Below the pieces are notes generated by a model that did no database searches, was not told the DNA's origin, and saw only the letters and a list, made by a program, of their open reading frames with translations. Source: JABAAE01 sp036336715 (GTDB lineage Bacteria > Planctomycetota > Planctomycetia > Pirellulales > Pirellulaceae). Taken from it: 64,000 bases of DNA. The stretch lies in assembly GCA_036336715.1 (NCBI GenBank), contig JAYZFP010000058.1, forward strand, positions 1 to 64,000, in the 5' to 3' direction. Shown here in pieces: positions 52,881-61,472 of this stretch. The stretch's first letter is position 1. Each line of letters begins with the position of its first letter. The position numbers were made by a program, and so were the translations under genes.

Positions 52881-54206
52881 ATGATTCAAAGTTCCCTGAG
52901 CCGGGGATTGTTTTTCACCCTGGTTTTTACGTCGGTTGCCGTTTTTTCCAGCGTCGGCCTGTCGGCCAATGACTGGCCACGTGTCCGAGGACCGGACGGT
53001 AACGGGATCGTTGAGAAGATCGAACATCCGATCTCCTGGACTGAAGATTCCAACCTTGCCTGGAAGGTTACGCTGCCGGGAGGGGGACTTTCATCACCGG
53101 TGGTCATCGGGGAGCGGATTTTTCTTACGGCTGCCGTCGGGGCGACTTTACCAAAAAGTTTCGCTCAGGGAGTTGCGAACATGAGGCCCAAATTGCCGGA
53201 GGGACCTGTGGAATTCCAGGTGCTCTGTTACGACTTGAAAACCGGAAAAAAACTCTGGAGCAGAACACTCGCCAAACAGCGACCCGAGTTCCCCGTTCAC
53301 AGTTCCAATTCCTACGCGACCGAGTCGCCTGCCGAAGATGGCGGTAAGCTGTTTGTCTATTTTTCGGCGGTAGGCAAAGTTTTCGCTCTCGACCTCGATG
53401 GAAAGCAGATATGGAGTCATGAAGTTGGACGGTATCCGACCGGCAACGGTTTTGGACCTGGCAGCTCCATCCTGGCTCATTCGGGAAAAGTCTTTGTGCA
53501 ATGTGACAACGACAGGAAATCCTTCCTGCTGGCTCTCAACGGCACGGACGGTTCGGTTGCCTGGCGGAAGGAACGCCAGGGACGTACCTCCTGGGCGACT
53601 CCCCTGCTCTGGCAACACGCAAATGGAAAAGAGCTGGTCGCCTGCGGTTCCGGAAAAGTAACTGCCTACAACCCGGAGGATGGTGCCATTGTCTGGAACC
53701 TGTCAGGAATCAGTTCCTCCTTCAGTGCTTCCCCCGCCTCGGATACCAGCCGGATTTATTTTGGAAACAGTGGTCCACGAAGCAGTGGTCCGCTGGTAGC
53801 CGTCAATGCCGGGACAAAAGGAGAGCATGCGCTTGGTGAGGGTGCGGACAGTGGAGGCTTCGCCTGGTCCAAGTCACGCTCTGGGCCGGGAATGTCGTCC
53901 CCGGTTTCTGCGGATGGATTCCTGTACGTCCCCGGTCGCGGAATGTTGACCTGCTACAAGGCAGAATCGGGCGAGCAGGTGTACAAGAATCGTCTCCCGC
54001 TCAAATCCACAGCCGCTTCGATGTGGGGCGGCAAAGGGGTTGTCTTTCTGATGGACGAAAAGGGTAAGGCCGTCGCAATCGAGACCGGTCCCGAGTTCAA
54101 GATCCTCGCGACCAACGAGATCGATGATCTGTTCTGGTCCACGCCAGCGGTGGCTGGATCTTCCCTGGTGCTTCGGGGTTCCCAAACCCTGTACTGCATT
54201 CGATGA
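52881..54206 (+). CDS. Exported PQQ-type beta-propeller (BamB-like) repeat protein
   Basis: A 441-residue protein with a signal peptide (GLFFTLVFTSVAVFSSVGLS) and the planctomycete start DWPRVRGPDGNGIVEK. The repeats of the eight-bladed quinoprotein-like propeller are visible as VLCYDLKTGKKLWSRTLA, VFALDLDGKQIWSHEVG, LLALNGTDGSVAWRKER, VTAYNPEDGAIVWNLSG and MLTCYKAESGEQVYKNRL. No PQQ dehydrogenase active-site signature was seen, so a scaffolding or binding role is more likely than catalysis. ATG 52881 has GGAG 8 bases upstream. It is divergent from the biosynthetic block. Confidence 0.88.
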   Translation: MIQSSLSRGLFFTLVFTSVAVFSSVGLSANDWPRVRGPDGNGIVEKIEHPISWTEDSNLAWKVTLPGGGLSSPVVIGERIFLTAAVGATLPKSFAQGVANMRPKLPEGPVEFQVLCYDLKTGKKLWSRTLAKQRPEFPVHSSNSYATESPAEDGGKLFVYFSAVGKVFALDLDGKQIWSHEVGRYPTGNGFGPGSSILAHSGKVFVQCDNDRKSFLLALNGTDGSVAWRKERQGRTSWATPLLWQHANGKELVACGSGKVTAYNPEDGAIVWNLSGISSSFSASPASDTSRIYFGNSGPRSSGPLVAVNAGTKGEHALGEGADSGGFAWSKSRSGPGMSSPVSADGFLYVPGRGMLTCYKAESGEQVYKNRLPLKSTAASMWGGKGVVFLMDEKGKAVAIETGPEFKILATNEIDDLFWSTPAVAGSSLVLRGSQTLYCIR

Positions 54207-54435
54207 TCTTGGTTGTTACCCGGTATGGCTTTCTGGTTAACGTTTTTTATGGGAAACTGCGTGTCGACCCGGTGCAGGCGAAAAAACCGGCCGATCGATC
54301 CTGGCCCCTGGAAATTGCCCGTCGGATAGGGTGACCTCAATACTCCACCCGGCGAGCCATCCGCTGCTTCAAACGAATCATTTTCAATCCCGCTCAAAAA
54401 TTCCAAGACAGGCTGCCGCCGCGAAACCTCTGGTC

Positions 54436-54930
54436 ATGCAATATTTTCAACATCGGTTTGATTCCGTACAGGACTATCTTCACCACCGCCCACCCTACCT
54501 GATGGTGGAGGAAATCGAATCCATAGAGGGTGACCGGATTGAGACTGCCAAGGTCGTCAGTGAAAACCTCGAGTTCCTGAAAGGGCATTTTCCCGGGGCG
54601 CCGGTCTTTCCGGGGGCGATGATGCAGGAATTTCTGACTCAGTCAGCAGGCATCCTGATTGCTGCCAATTACAACCCGATGGAGGACTACCGGACTTCGG
54701 ATCCCGACTTCAATCTTTATGCGTTGGGTGTATTGGTCAAAGTGGAAAGGGCCCGTTACCGAAGGTTTGCCAGACCGGGTGATCGAATGAGGGCGGAGGT
54801 GCGTTTACTGGAATCGATCGGCACGTTGTTCGAATTCAGTGGTCGCATCCGGATCGAACAAAATGAGATCATGAGTATCCGATTCACGCTGGCAAACATT
54901 GAATCGGTCGATTTGAATGGTTCCGCGTGA
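54436..54930 (+). CDS. FabZ-like 3-hydroxyacyl-ACP dehydratase (hot-dog fold)
   Basis: A 164-residue single hot-dog protein. The FabZ active-site helix appears as LKGHFPGAPVFPGAMMQEFL, with catalytic His and Glu in the normal spacing. The N-terminus has the usual HHRPPYLMVEEIES, and RARYRRFARPGDRMRAEVRL forms the central strand. It would dehydrate 3-hydroxyacyl chains on a carrier protein. Primary metabolism already needs one FabZ, so this copy may be housekeeping or may serve the polyketide cluster 2 kb away on the other strand. ATG 54436 gives the normal family start. Confidence 0.88.
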   Translation: MQYFQHRFDSVQDYLHHRPPYLMVEEIESIEGDRIETAKVVSENLEFLKGHFPGAPVFPGAMMQEFLTQSAGILIAANYNPMEDYRTSDPDFNLYALGVLVKVERARYRRFARPGDRMRAEVRLLESIGTLFEFSGRIRIEQNEIMSIRFTLANIESVDLNGSA

Positions 54931-55136
54931 CGCCAATCAACGTCGGCGGAAACAGGGGCACTCCTGATGGAAAAGGCTTTCCCGGTTGTTCCATTCAAAT
55001 TTTGGGCATCCATCAAAAGGGTATGCCTGCACTGTTTTCAGGATGGGACTCAGGATGGTACCCGGGGTGCGGACTCATCGGTTGCCCGCCTGAAGGGAGA
55101 ATGGATTGGCCGTTTGTCGTGCGGATTCCGTCCGGG

Positions 55137-55382
55137 TTATTCCGGATCCGGCAAGATCTTTTTGGCCGATCGGTTGATCACATCGAGCAAACCCTCCGGA
55201 GGTGATTCGATTGGGGTGTGGGCCATCAAAACCATGCCAGCCACGAGGTCAAAACCAGAATAGTCCTCACCCGTGATCGCATTCAATTGCTGCAGTTCCT
55301 GCTCGTCCTCGGCACTCAATACCCCAAACAGCGAATCGAGCTGCAACTGTTCCTGACGCGACAGATCCCAGGATGCGTTCAT
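55137..55382 (-). CDS. Short anti-sigma-factor-like protein
   Basis: An 81-residue acidic protein (LSRQEQLQLDSLFGVLSAED, EQELQQLNAITGEDYSGFDL) lying directly after an ECF sigma gene, whose last codons it overlaps at 55382. The N-terminal helices and position fit the sigma-binding part of an anti-sigma factor. There is no zinc motif and no membrane helix, so it is either a minimal cytoplasmic regulator or one that lost its membrane and sensor domains. I do not recognise a specific family. Confidence 0.65.
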   Translation of the reverse strand: MNASWDLSRQEQLQLDSLFGVLSAEDEQELQQLNAITGEDYSGFDLVAGMVLMAHTPIESPPEGLLDVINRSAKKILPDPE

Positions 55383-55930
55383 CAGACCGATCCTTTCTGG
55401 GGTTTCAGGCCAAGCAGCTCACGCAAGCGAATCATCCCCCGCCGGGCGTGAGTCTTCACTGTTCCCAGGGGAAGATCGAGCACCTCCGCAATTTTGGTCT
55501 GCGGTACGTGCTGGCAAATCGAAAGTTCAATGACTTTTCTTTCTTCCGGTTTCAGCTGTTCCATGCATTTCAGGGCCTTGCCAACCTCGTCGGAAATCTC
55601 GAGGGTGTCCTTGGGGACCGAATCACCGCCACTGTACTCGCCCTCCATCGAAACGGTGGGCAACGCGCGGGAGTTTTTCCTCAGGCGGTCAATCAGGCGA
55701 CGGCGGGCAATCATGGAAATGAATGTCGACTCGGATCCGAGCCCGGGATCATAACGGTCGGCGTTTTTCCAGATCTCGATGAAGATTTCCTGTGTCGCAT
55801 CCTCGGCGTCCACCTGATCGCTGCAGATCTTTCGTGCCATTGACCAGACGAGACCTCCGTACTGGGAGAGGCACTCCTCGATCGCCGATTCATCTCCGGC
55901 GGAGACTCTTTGAAGGATGGATAGGGACAC
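55382..55930 (-). CDS. ECF-type RNA polymerase sigma factor
   Basis: A 182-residue sigma factor with region 2 (YGGLVWSMARKICSDQVDAE, DATQEIFIEIWKNADRYDP, STFISMIARRRLIDRLRKN) and region 4 (LKPEERKVIELSICQHVPQT, KIAEVLDLPLGTVKTHARRG, MIRLRELLG). Both regions are complete, unlike the frameshifted paralog at 25.9 kb. It overlaps the small protein at 55137 and is 68 bases downstream of the B12-binding protein gene on the same strand, so all three may be co-transcribed. Confidence 0.92.
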   Translation of the reverse strand: MSLSILQRVSAGDESAIEECLSQYGGLVWSMARKICSDQVDAEDATQEIFIEIWKNADRYDPGLGSESTFISMIARRRLIDRLRKNSRALPTVSMEGEYSGGDSVPKDTLEISDEVGKALKCMEQLKPEERKVIELSICQHVPQTKIAEVLDLPLGTVKTHARRGMIRLRELLGLKPQKGSV

Positions 55931-55998
55931 GCTTTTGGAATTACCGAGGCGAAAAAATTATCATAAGGGATTTCCTGCAGGAATCCAACAAGAAACGG

Positions 55999-57060
55999 TC
56001 ACTGCTGGATCCGGTCTGCACATAATTGATTCCCCATCGCGACGGCCTCAACCGGGGCGGTGGCAAAACCATCAGCGTTAAATTGTTGCCAAAGTTCAGG
56101 TGAATCGAGGAAGATCCGTCCGCCAAGGATGATTTTGCAGTCCGGCTGCAGTGAGCGAACGGCCTGGACAGATTCGCGTGTCGCTTTGAGATGGGTTGGA
56201 AGAGCTGCGGAGATCAGAACCAGTGAAGCACCGAAACTGGCAACGCTGTTCGCGATCTCTTCAGAGGGGTTGTCGATTCCGGTATGGATTGCCTGCCAGC
56301 CATCCAGTTCGAAAAAGGCGGAAATGGCTCGCAGTCCGAGGTCATGGGTGTTTCCGGCCACCGCAGCTGATACCACCGAAAGGCCATTGGCCGGTTTTCG
56401 TTCCGCAAAGTAGGTGAGGATCGACATTGCCCTCTGGGTCGTGTTCGAGACCAGGTGTTCCTCTCCCACACTGATTTCCGCCCGATGCCACATGCTGCCA
56501 ATTTCGGCCTGTGCTTTCATCAGCACCTCGAACGTTTTCGGCAGCGAGAGCCCCTTTCGGTGTTCGTCCAGGATCATCTCAATCGCCTGGTGGCTTTTTC
56601 CTTCGAGGATCGTCAGCAGATACCTCGCTGAAATTCCTGCAGTCGGATCATTCTGATCGAGGGAGGAAGACGGGTCCGGGGTCTCGCCGAATACGGCGAG
56701 CCCCTGTTCGACATAGCCGTCGACGACCGACCGGCAGTTGGCCGGCAGTTCTTCGTTCAGGGTCATTCGGAGGGATTCCAGGGCAGCCAGCAGGATTTCC
56801 TCCCCCACGTTACGGGTTTGAAATGCTGCGCGATCCCATCGAAACTGTGACACAAAAAGCTCGCCGTGGGACTCATCCACGGCAGCCGCCAACTCCCGTA
56901 CGCGCTGGGTGAAATAGTTTTTCCAGTGCCCAAATGCATCCGGCCCAAAGCTGTCTTTTAATTCGGGATGCCGATCAAGCAGTTGGTTGGTGGCATAAGC
57001 TGCATAAGCTGATGCCCCCGATTCGAGCAAGCGTGCCGCGATTTTGCTGGATTGAGTCAT
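55999..57060 (-). CDS. CarH-like cobalamin-binding protein without DNA-binding domain
   Basis: A 353-residue protein. Residues ~1-130 form an uncharacterised helical domain. Residues ~140-215 are a B12-binding helical cap with Trp191, nine residues, then Glu201-His202 (MWHRAEISVGEEHLVSNTTQ). This W-x9-EH motif shields adenosylcobalamin in light-sensing CarH/LitR proteins. The Rossmann-type B12 domain follows (VVSAAVAGNTHDLGLRAI) with His239 as candidate lower axial ligand, then LVLISAALPTHLKATRESVQ and CKIILGGRIF. The usual Asp/Glu two residues before the His is Asn. No MerR domain is present. The gene lies just upstream of the ECF sigma/anti-sigma genes on the same strand, suggesting a B12- or light-dependent input to that regulator. 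This is inference. Confidence 0.85.
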   Translation of the reverse strand: MTQSSKIAARLLESGASAYAAYATNQLLDRHPELKDSFGPDAFGHWKNYFTQRVRELAAAVDESHGELFVSQFRWDRAAFQTRNVGEEILLAALESLRMTLNEELPANCRSVVDGYVEQGLAVFGETPDPSSSLDQNDPTAGISARYLLTILEGKSHQAIEMILDEHRKGLSLPKTFEVLMKAQAEIGSMWHRAEISVGEEHLVSNTTQRAMSILTYFAERKPANGLSVVSAAVAGNTHDLGLRAISAFFELDGWQAIHTGIDNPSEEIANSVASFGASLVLISAALPTHLKATRESVQAVRSLQPDCKIILGGRIFLDSPELWQQFNADGFATAPVEAVAMGNQLCADRIQQ

Positions 57061-57327
57061 TCGTCGAGGCTTGGTTTATTAACAGTCGTTTTCGGCCGGG
57101 GAATGCCACAAGTCCCCGTTTCCATTCTTCATTCTGGCCATTTTGCCCGCAATGGCTACCACGTCAGTTCACTTCCTGGCTGGAAAATTCAGATCCAGGA
57201 TGACCCATTTTTCGTTTTTGATTCAGGTGTGGATTTCCAAATCGCCTGCCGCGGAGGTTGTGAAATAAGGCGGAATACCCGATTTCAGCCGACCTCCTCG
57301 CCTTTTTGCTCTCCGACACTGACGCAA

Positions 57328-57600
57328 TTACCTCCGGATTTGAAAATCGGTGAATTGATCGGAGGTGGAGCACCAATCCTGACTGCATTGGTGGATATGA
57401 TCGGCCATTTTGAGCTTCAGACTGTCAAAAAAAAGCTGCAACTCCGTTTTTTTGCCCTCGCAAACCAGATCTACTGTTCCATCATCCAGATTTTGCACGT
57501 ATCCTGTCACCGCAAATTGTCGGGACAACTGGTGCGTTTGATAGCGAAATCCGACGCCTTGAACGCGTCCCCTGAAATTGACTCGCAATTGAACATTCAT
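57328..57600 (-). CDS. acyP: Acylphosphatase
   Basis: A small alpha/beta enzyme of about 90 residues that hydrolyses acyl phosphates. The catalytic signature is RVNFRGRVQGVGFRYQTHQL, with the phosphate-binding loop and the Arg, followed by GYVQNLDDGTVDLVCEG with the catalytic Asn. The ATG at 57600 (MNVQLRV) or 57609 (MNAMNV) could be used. It is divergent from the membrane protein gene at 57631 by only about 30 bases. Confidence 0.92.
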   Translation of the reverse strand: MNVQLRVNFRGRVQGVGFRYQTHQLSRQFAVTGYVQNLDDGTVDLVCEGKKTELQLFFDSLKLKMADHIHQCSQDWCSTSDQFTDFQIRR

Positions 57601-57630
57601 GGCATTCAAACCTGCGGTTCAGGTTGACTA

Positions 57631-58656
57631 TTGAAAAAGTATTTCTCGACCATTCTGAAAATCGTGGCTTCGGTGGCCATTGTCGGATTTCTCGGATACA
57701 AGGCAACCTCGAATGACCAGTTTGCCCTGATTCTGAATTCCGAAAAAAAATGGGGTTTTCTGGCATTGGCCCAGTTGCTGGTAACCGCGGGGATCGCACT
57801 CAGTTTTATCCGTTGGCGACGCCTGGTCCAGGCAGTCGGTATTCCATTTTCATGGATTGATTCATTGAGGATCGGATTCATCGGCCACATGTTTGGCTGC
57901 ATCAGTATCGGAACGTTTGGCAGTGACGCCATCAGGGTCTTTTACGTGTCCCGCGAAAACCCGGAGCAGAAAGCAGTCGCCCTGGTCTCCGTGTTTGTCG
58001 ATCGGATTTGCGGTCTGATTGGTTTGTTGATGCTGACGACCCTGACAATCTTCTGCTTCCGCTGGTTCGGAAAATCGGAGATTTTGAACAGCGAATCCGG
58101 GTTTTTGCAAAGCATCGCCTGGATCGCCCTGGGTTCGACCGTTGCCGGGTTGATCGGGTTTTCCGGGATCTTCATTTTTCCATTGATTCAGAAAACCAGG
58201 AGCTTTCAAGCACTCACTAGATGGAGGATGGTTGGGCCTTTTTTTGAAAAGTCCCTCGAGGCGGGAGTGGTCTACGGGAAACGTCCCCTGGTGTTGGGCG
58301 TGGCGCTGCTTCAGAGCATCGGGGTGCATGTTTTCCTGACGCTCAGTGTTTTTTGCGTTGCGATTGGACTGGGAGTGGATCATCCCTCGCTGGGCGATCA
58401 CTTTATCATTTCACCGATCTCGCATTTGGCCAGTGTTTTACCGTTGCCTGGCGGAATTGGCGGGTTGGAGGGATTCCTGTGGTATTTTTACCGGAGCATC
58501 AGTGGCCTGGCCGAAAACAGCGTCGGTTTTATCGTCGCCCTGGCTTACCGGATCGAGATTCTGATCGTGGCGATTTTGGGAGTGGTTTTCTACCTGGCCG
58601 GGCGGAGGGAACTTCGGTCGGCTATCCGTCAGCAAACCAGTGATCGGGAAGCTTAA
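57631..58656 (+). CDS. UPF0104 / LPG synthase transmembrane-domain family protein
   Basis: A 341-residue protein with about eight membrane helices of the AglD/MprF-like flippase family. Visible signatures are ALSFIRWRRLVQAVGIPFSW, GHMFGCISIGTFGSDAIRVFYVSRE (split by nothing but shown in part), VSVFVDRICGLIGLLMLTTL and LPLPGGIGGLEGFLWYFYR. Relatives move or modify lipid-linked molecules, but this subgroup is uncharacterised. The start is TTG at 57631; no better ATG precedes the first hydrophobic helix. Confidence 0.85.
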   Translation: MKKYFSTILKIVASVAIVGFLGYKATSNDQFALILNSEKKWGFLALAQLLVTAGIALSFIRWRRLVQAVGIPFSWIDSLRIGFIGHMFGCISIGTFGSDAIRVFYVSRENPEQKAVALVSVFVDRICGLIGLLMLTTLTIFCFRWFGKSEILNSESGFLQSIAWIALGSTVAGLIGFSGIFIFPLIQKTRSFQALTRWRMVGPFFEKSLEAGVVYGKRPLVLGVALLQSIGVHVFLTLSVFCVAIGLGVDHPSLGDHFIISPISHLASVLPLPGGIGGLEGFLWYFYRSISGLAENSVGFIVALAYRIEILIVAILGVVFYLAGRRELRSAIRQQTSDREA

Positions 58657-58737
58657 CCCATTCCGCCATTGAATTACCTGGTAGACGATTGGGGTACAGG
58701 GTTTTCGGGACCGATAGCCTGTACCGGGTGCCCTGGA

Positions 58738-59049
58738 TCAGGAGGAAACGTCTGAATCAAAAACGCGGACCTGTTGCCAGTTGTCCTTGTTGGCTTCGAT
58801 GAAATCCGTATGCCGTTGGTGCACCTGGTACTGGTCATGGGATTCCCTCGAATCGAAAATCACGTGCAGTGCCACCTCGAACTGGCGGTCATTTACCGGT
58901 CGGTCCAGTTCCGAATTCAAGGAACCCATGGCAAAGAAGACCGTTCCAGGATGGCCGGAAAGGAATTCTTTTCCGGAATCCACCAGGGTCTGGATCGCTT
59001 CGGGCGACTTGTCCTTGAGAGTAAAAAACACGTTGTGCGCAAGCATCAT
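58738..59049 (-). CDS. Dabb (stress-responsive alpha/beta barrel) domain protein
   Basis: A 103-residue ferredoxin-like dimeric barrel protein. LAHNVFFTLKDKSPEAIQTL at the start, FFAMGSLNSELDRPVNDRQF in the middle and VALHVIFDSRESHDQYQVHQ with a following HTDFIEAN are typical of Dabb proteins. These form small barrels with unknown or varied function. The protein is complete and lies alone. Confidence 0.88.
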   Translation of the reverse strand: MMLAHNVFFTLKDKSPEAIQTLVDSGKEFLSGHPGTVFFAMGSLNSELDRPVNDRQFEVALHVIFDSRESHDQYQVHQRHTDFIEANKDNWQQVRVFDSDVSS

Positions 59050-59088
59050 CTCTGTTCCTGTTGCTCGGGAGGGAAACAGAGGAAGATA

Positions 59089-59487
59089 TTACTGGCGGCG
59101 GCGTCCCGTCAACCCGGCACGTTCCATCAGGGATTGCGAGAAGGTGGCTTCCGTGTACTCATCCTGCGGCGGTGATCCGTAGGCACCATTTTTATGCGGT
59201 TCGTACTCGACCTTGAATTCATGCTTGGCGATCCGAAGCACGTCACCGGGATCCACTCTTTTCCTCATGCCCTGCATGATGCGTTTGTTGTTGACCTTGA
59301 TGCCATTGCGGCTTTTGAGGTCCTTTACGAACCAGTAGCCCTCGTCGATTTCCAGCAGGCAGTGGTGAGACGAAACATTGGGAAAAGCGAGAATGATGTC
59401 GCATCCTTCGCGACGACCTACCCTCAATTTTTTCTGAAGCATTGGTATGGAGTCACCTCCACCCAATGGCACGAGTTCTCCGAACAT
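59089..59487 (-). CDS. FHA domain protein
   Basis: A 132-residue protein consisting of one forkhead-associated domain, which binds phosphothreonine peptides. It shows KLRVGRREGCDIILAFPNVS, SSHHCLLEIDEGYWFVKDLK and SRNGIKVNNKRI, the standard GR, SxxH and NG elements, followed by a ~40-residue tail. Its kinase partner is not in the window. It is divergent from the radical SAM gene. Confidence 0.92.
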   Translation of the reverse strand: MFGELVPLGGGDSIPMLQKKLRVGRREGCDIILAFPNVSSHHCLLEIDEGYWFVKDLKSRNGIKVNNKRIMQGMRKRVDPGDVLRIAKHEFKVEYEPHKNGAYGSPPQDEYTEATFSQSLMERAGLTGRRRQ

Positions 59488-59620
59488 GATCAGGGACTGA
59501 TGAGTGAGAAGAAGTTAATGAGGGGGGATTACGAATGTGCACGATTTCCTTACCGTATAATGCATTTCGTCCGCAACGACAACTTTACTTTAGGCGCGTT
59601 AAACGGGAGAGTCAACCAAA

Positions 59621-60589
59621 TTGACAGGGATTATCAGACAAAACGCCAGATTCCCGTGGGAAAAAGACGGTTTCACCTATTATCCCTACGGCTATTATCT
59701 GAAGAACCTGTTTGGGGAACGCGTCCAAAAAGTGAGTATCGATGCAGGTTTCACATGTCCCAATGTCGATGGAACCGTAGCGATTGGAGGTTGCGTATTC
59801 TGTGATAACCGGAGTTTCAGCCCCAGTCGCAGGGTGCGCCGGGACCACATTCAGGCCCAGATTGATGATGGCATTGGACGCCTGAAAAAAAGGTACAAGG
59901 TCAATAAATTCATGGCCTACTTTCAGCCGGCCACCAACACCTACGCACCGGTTGATGAATTGAGGCCATTGTTCGAGCAGGCAATCTCCCACCCGCAGGT
60001 GGTCGCGCTGGCCATCGGAACGAGGCCCGACTGCGTACCGGATGAAGTTCTCGACCTGATCGAGGAGCTTGCCCGTAAGGTTTATGTTTCGGTTGAATAC
60101 GGGATGCAAACCGTTCATGACCGTTCCCTGGACTGGATGAACCGGGGTCACCATCATGACGCCTTTCTGGATGCCATGGAACGAAGTCGGGGCCGGGGAT
60201 TCGAAATCTGCGCTCACGTGATGCTGGGTCTGCCGGGGGAATCCAAGAAGGACATGCTCCAGGCCGCTACGGAACTGGCCGAGCAGCAAATTGATTCGGT
60301 GAAAATTCACAACCTTTACTGCGTCAAAAAGACACCTTTGGAAAAGCAGGTACTGGCGGGGGAAGTCCAGTTGATGAGCCGTGACGAATACATTGATGTG
60401 TTGATTGATTTCCTTGAGTTGCTTCCCCCGGACGTGATCGTCGAACGGATCAGCGGTGAGGCCCCACCTGATTATTTTGTCGGGCCCTCGTGGTGCCTTG
60501 ATAAACCGGCTGTGCTCCAGGCGCTTCAGTCTGAAATGGCCAGGCGGGGATCCTGCCAGGGCAAGAGCTTCCGTCCGGTGGAATCATGA
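59621..60589 (+). CDS. Radical SAM protein of the YhcC / TIGR01212 family
   Basis: A 322-residue radical SAM enzyme. The cluster-binding cysteines lie in DAGFTCPNVDGTVAIGGCVF followed by CDN, the pattern of YhcC-like proteins. GYYLKNLFGERVQKVSI, FMAYFQPATNTYAPVDELRP, ALAIGTRPDCVPDEVLDLIE, SVEYGMQTVHDRSLDWMNRG and HVMLGLPGESKKDMLQAA follow in family order. The reaction is not established in detail. Its TGA overlaps the ATG of the methyltransferase gene (ATGA), pointing to a joint role. Confidence 0.92.
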   Translation: MTGIIRQNARFPWEKDGFTYYPYGYYLKNLFGERVQKVSIDAGFTCPNVDGTVAIGGCVFCDNRSFSPSRRVRRDHIQAQIDDGIGRLKKRYKVNKFMAYFQPATNTYAPVDELRPLFEQAISHPQVVALAIGTRPDCVPDEVLDLIEELARKVYVSVEYGMQTVHDRSLDWMNRGHHHDAFLDAMERSRGRGFEICAHVMLGLPGESKKDMLQAATELAEQQIDSVKIHNLYCVKKTPLEKQVLAGEVQLMSRDEYIDVLIDFLELLPPDVIVERISGEAPPDYFVGPSWCLDKPAVLQALQSEMARRGSCQGKSFRPVES

Positions 60590-61356
60590 CCAGCGGGAAT
60601 CGGGACCCGGCAGCATTCTCAGCGGTTGGCCCGTCCAGCGACGAGGAAGCCCGGGAGCTCCGAAAATCGGGGCGAAAGGCCACCTGCCCGGAGGGAGATC
60701 GAGCCCCCGTTCCCGTGGGAGCAAGTGTTTACAACCGTTATTCCCTAACGCTGTACGACCTCCTTGTTCACTTTTTCTCCAATCGGTTCGTATGGCGTTG
60801 CCCGACGGTGCACCTGATAGAGCACGCCCGGGCCTGTCTTTCCCCCAAACACCTGGAGGTGGGAATCGGTAGCGGGAAACTTTTCCAGAAAGTATCTGTC
60901 GGGAGGACCTTTGAGAGGTTGGCGATTGCTGACGTCAATCTGGATTGCCTGGGATTTGCACGAAAGGTTCTCCATCAGGAGAATCCGGAAACCTGGAAGG
61001 TCAACCTGTTGAATCCGAAAGAGGAAATTCAACGGCTTTCCGGTTTTCAGTCCATCGGACTGAATTATGTCCTGCATTGTCTTCCGCTGGAATTTCGCGA
61101 AAAACTGGATCTTTGTGGACGATTGATGGACCGCTGCCTGGAAGATGGAGGTGTCCTGTCCGGTTGCACCCTTTTCCCGAATCTCAACCCGAGCCGTTTT
61201 TCGCGAAAGCTGATGGGGTTTTATAACCGGCGGGGGGTCTTTCATAACCAATCCGATGACCCGAAACTGTTTTGGGAATGGATCGATGCCCGGGGCCTGG
61301 ATCCCCAGTTTTACACGGTTGGCTGTGTGGGCTTTTTTTCGTTGAAAAAAAAATGA
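60586..61356 (+). CDS. Class I SAM-dependent methyltransferase
   Basis: A 256-residue protein. The SAM-binding motif I is HLEVGIGSGKLFQKV (about residue 88). LAIADVNLDCLGFAR carries the acidic residue that binds the ribose, and SIGLNYVLHCLPLEF corresponds to motif IV. The first ~45 residues are variable and charged. The segment YSLTLYDLLVHFFSNRFVWR before motif I is typical of small-molecule methyltransferases. The substrate is unknown. It is translationally coupled to the YhcC-type radical SAM gene. Confidence 0.88.
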   Translation: MTSGNRDPAAFSAVGPSSDEEARELRKSGRKATCPEGDRAPVPVGASVYNRYSLTLYDLLVHFFSNRFVWRCPTVHLIEHARACLSPKHLEVGIGSGKLFQKVSVGRTFERLAIADVNLDCLGFARKVLHQENPETWKVNLLNPKEEIQRLSGFQSIGLNYVLHCLPLEFREKLDLCGRLMDRCLEDGGVLSGCTLFPNLNPSRFSRKLMGFYNRRGVFHNQSDDPKLFWEWIDARGLDPQFYTVGCVGFFSLKKK

Positions 61357-61472
61357 TGGCCCGTTTTCTGCACCTTACTTTATTCCCTGTTCCGGTTATT
61401 GGATAATGTCTGAAAACGGCACGGGCCGTTTGCCCTGACCCAACTAACCAACGATCCCGGTTGCGCATCACG

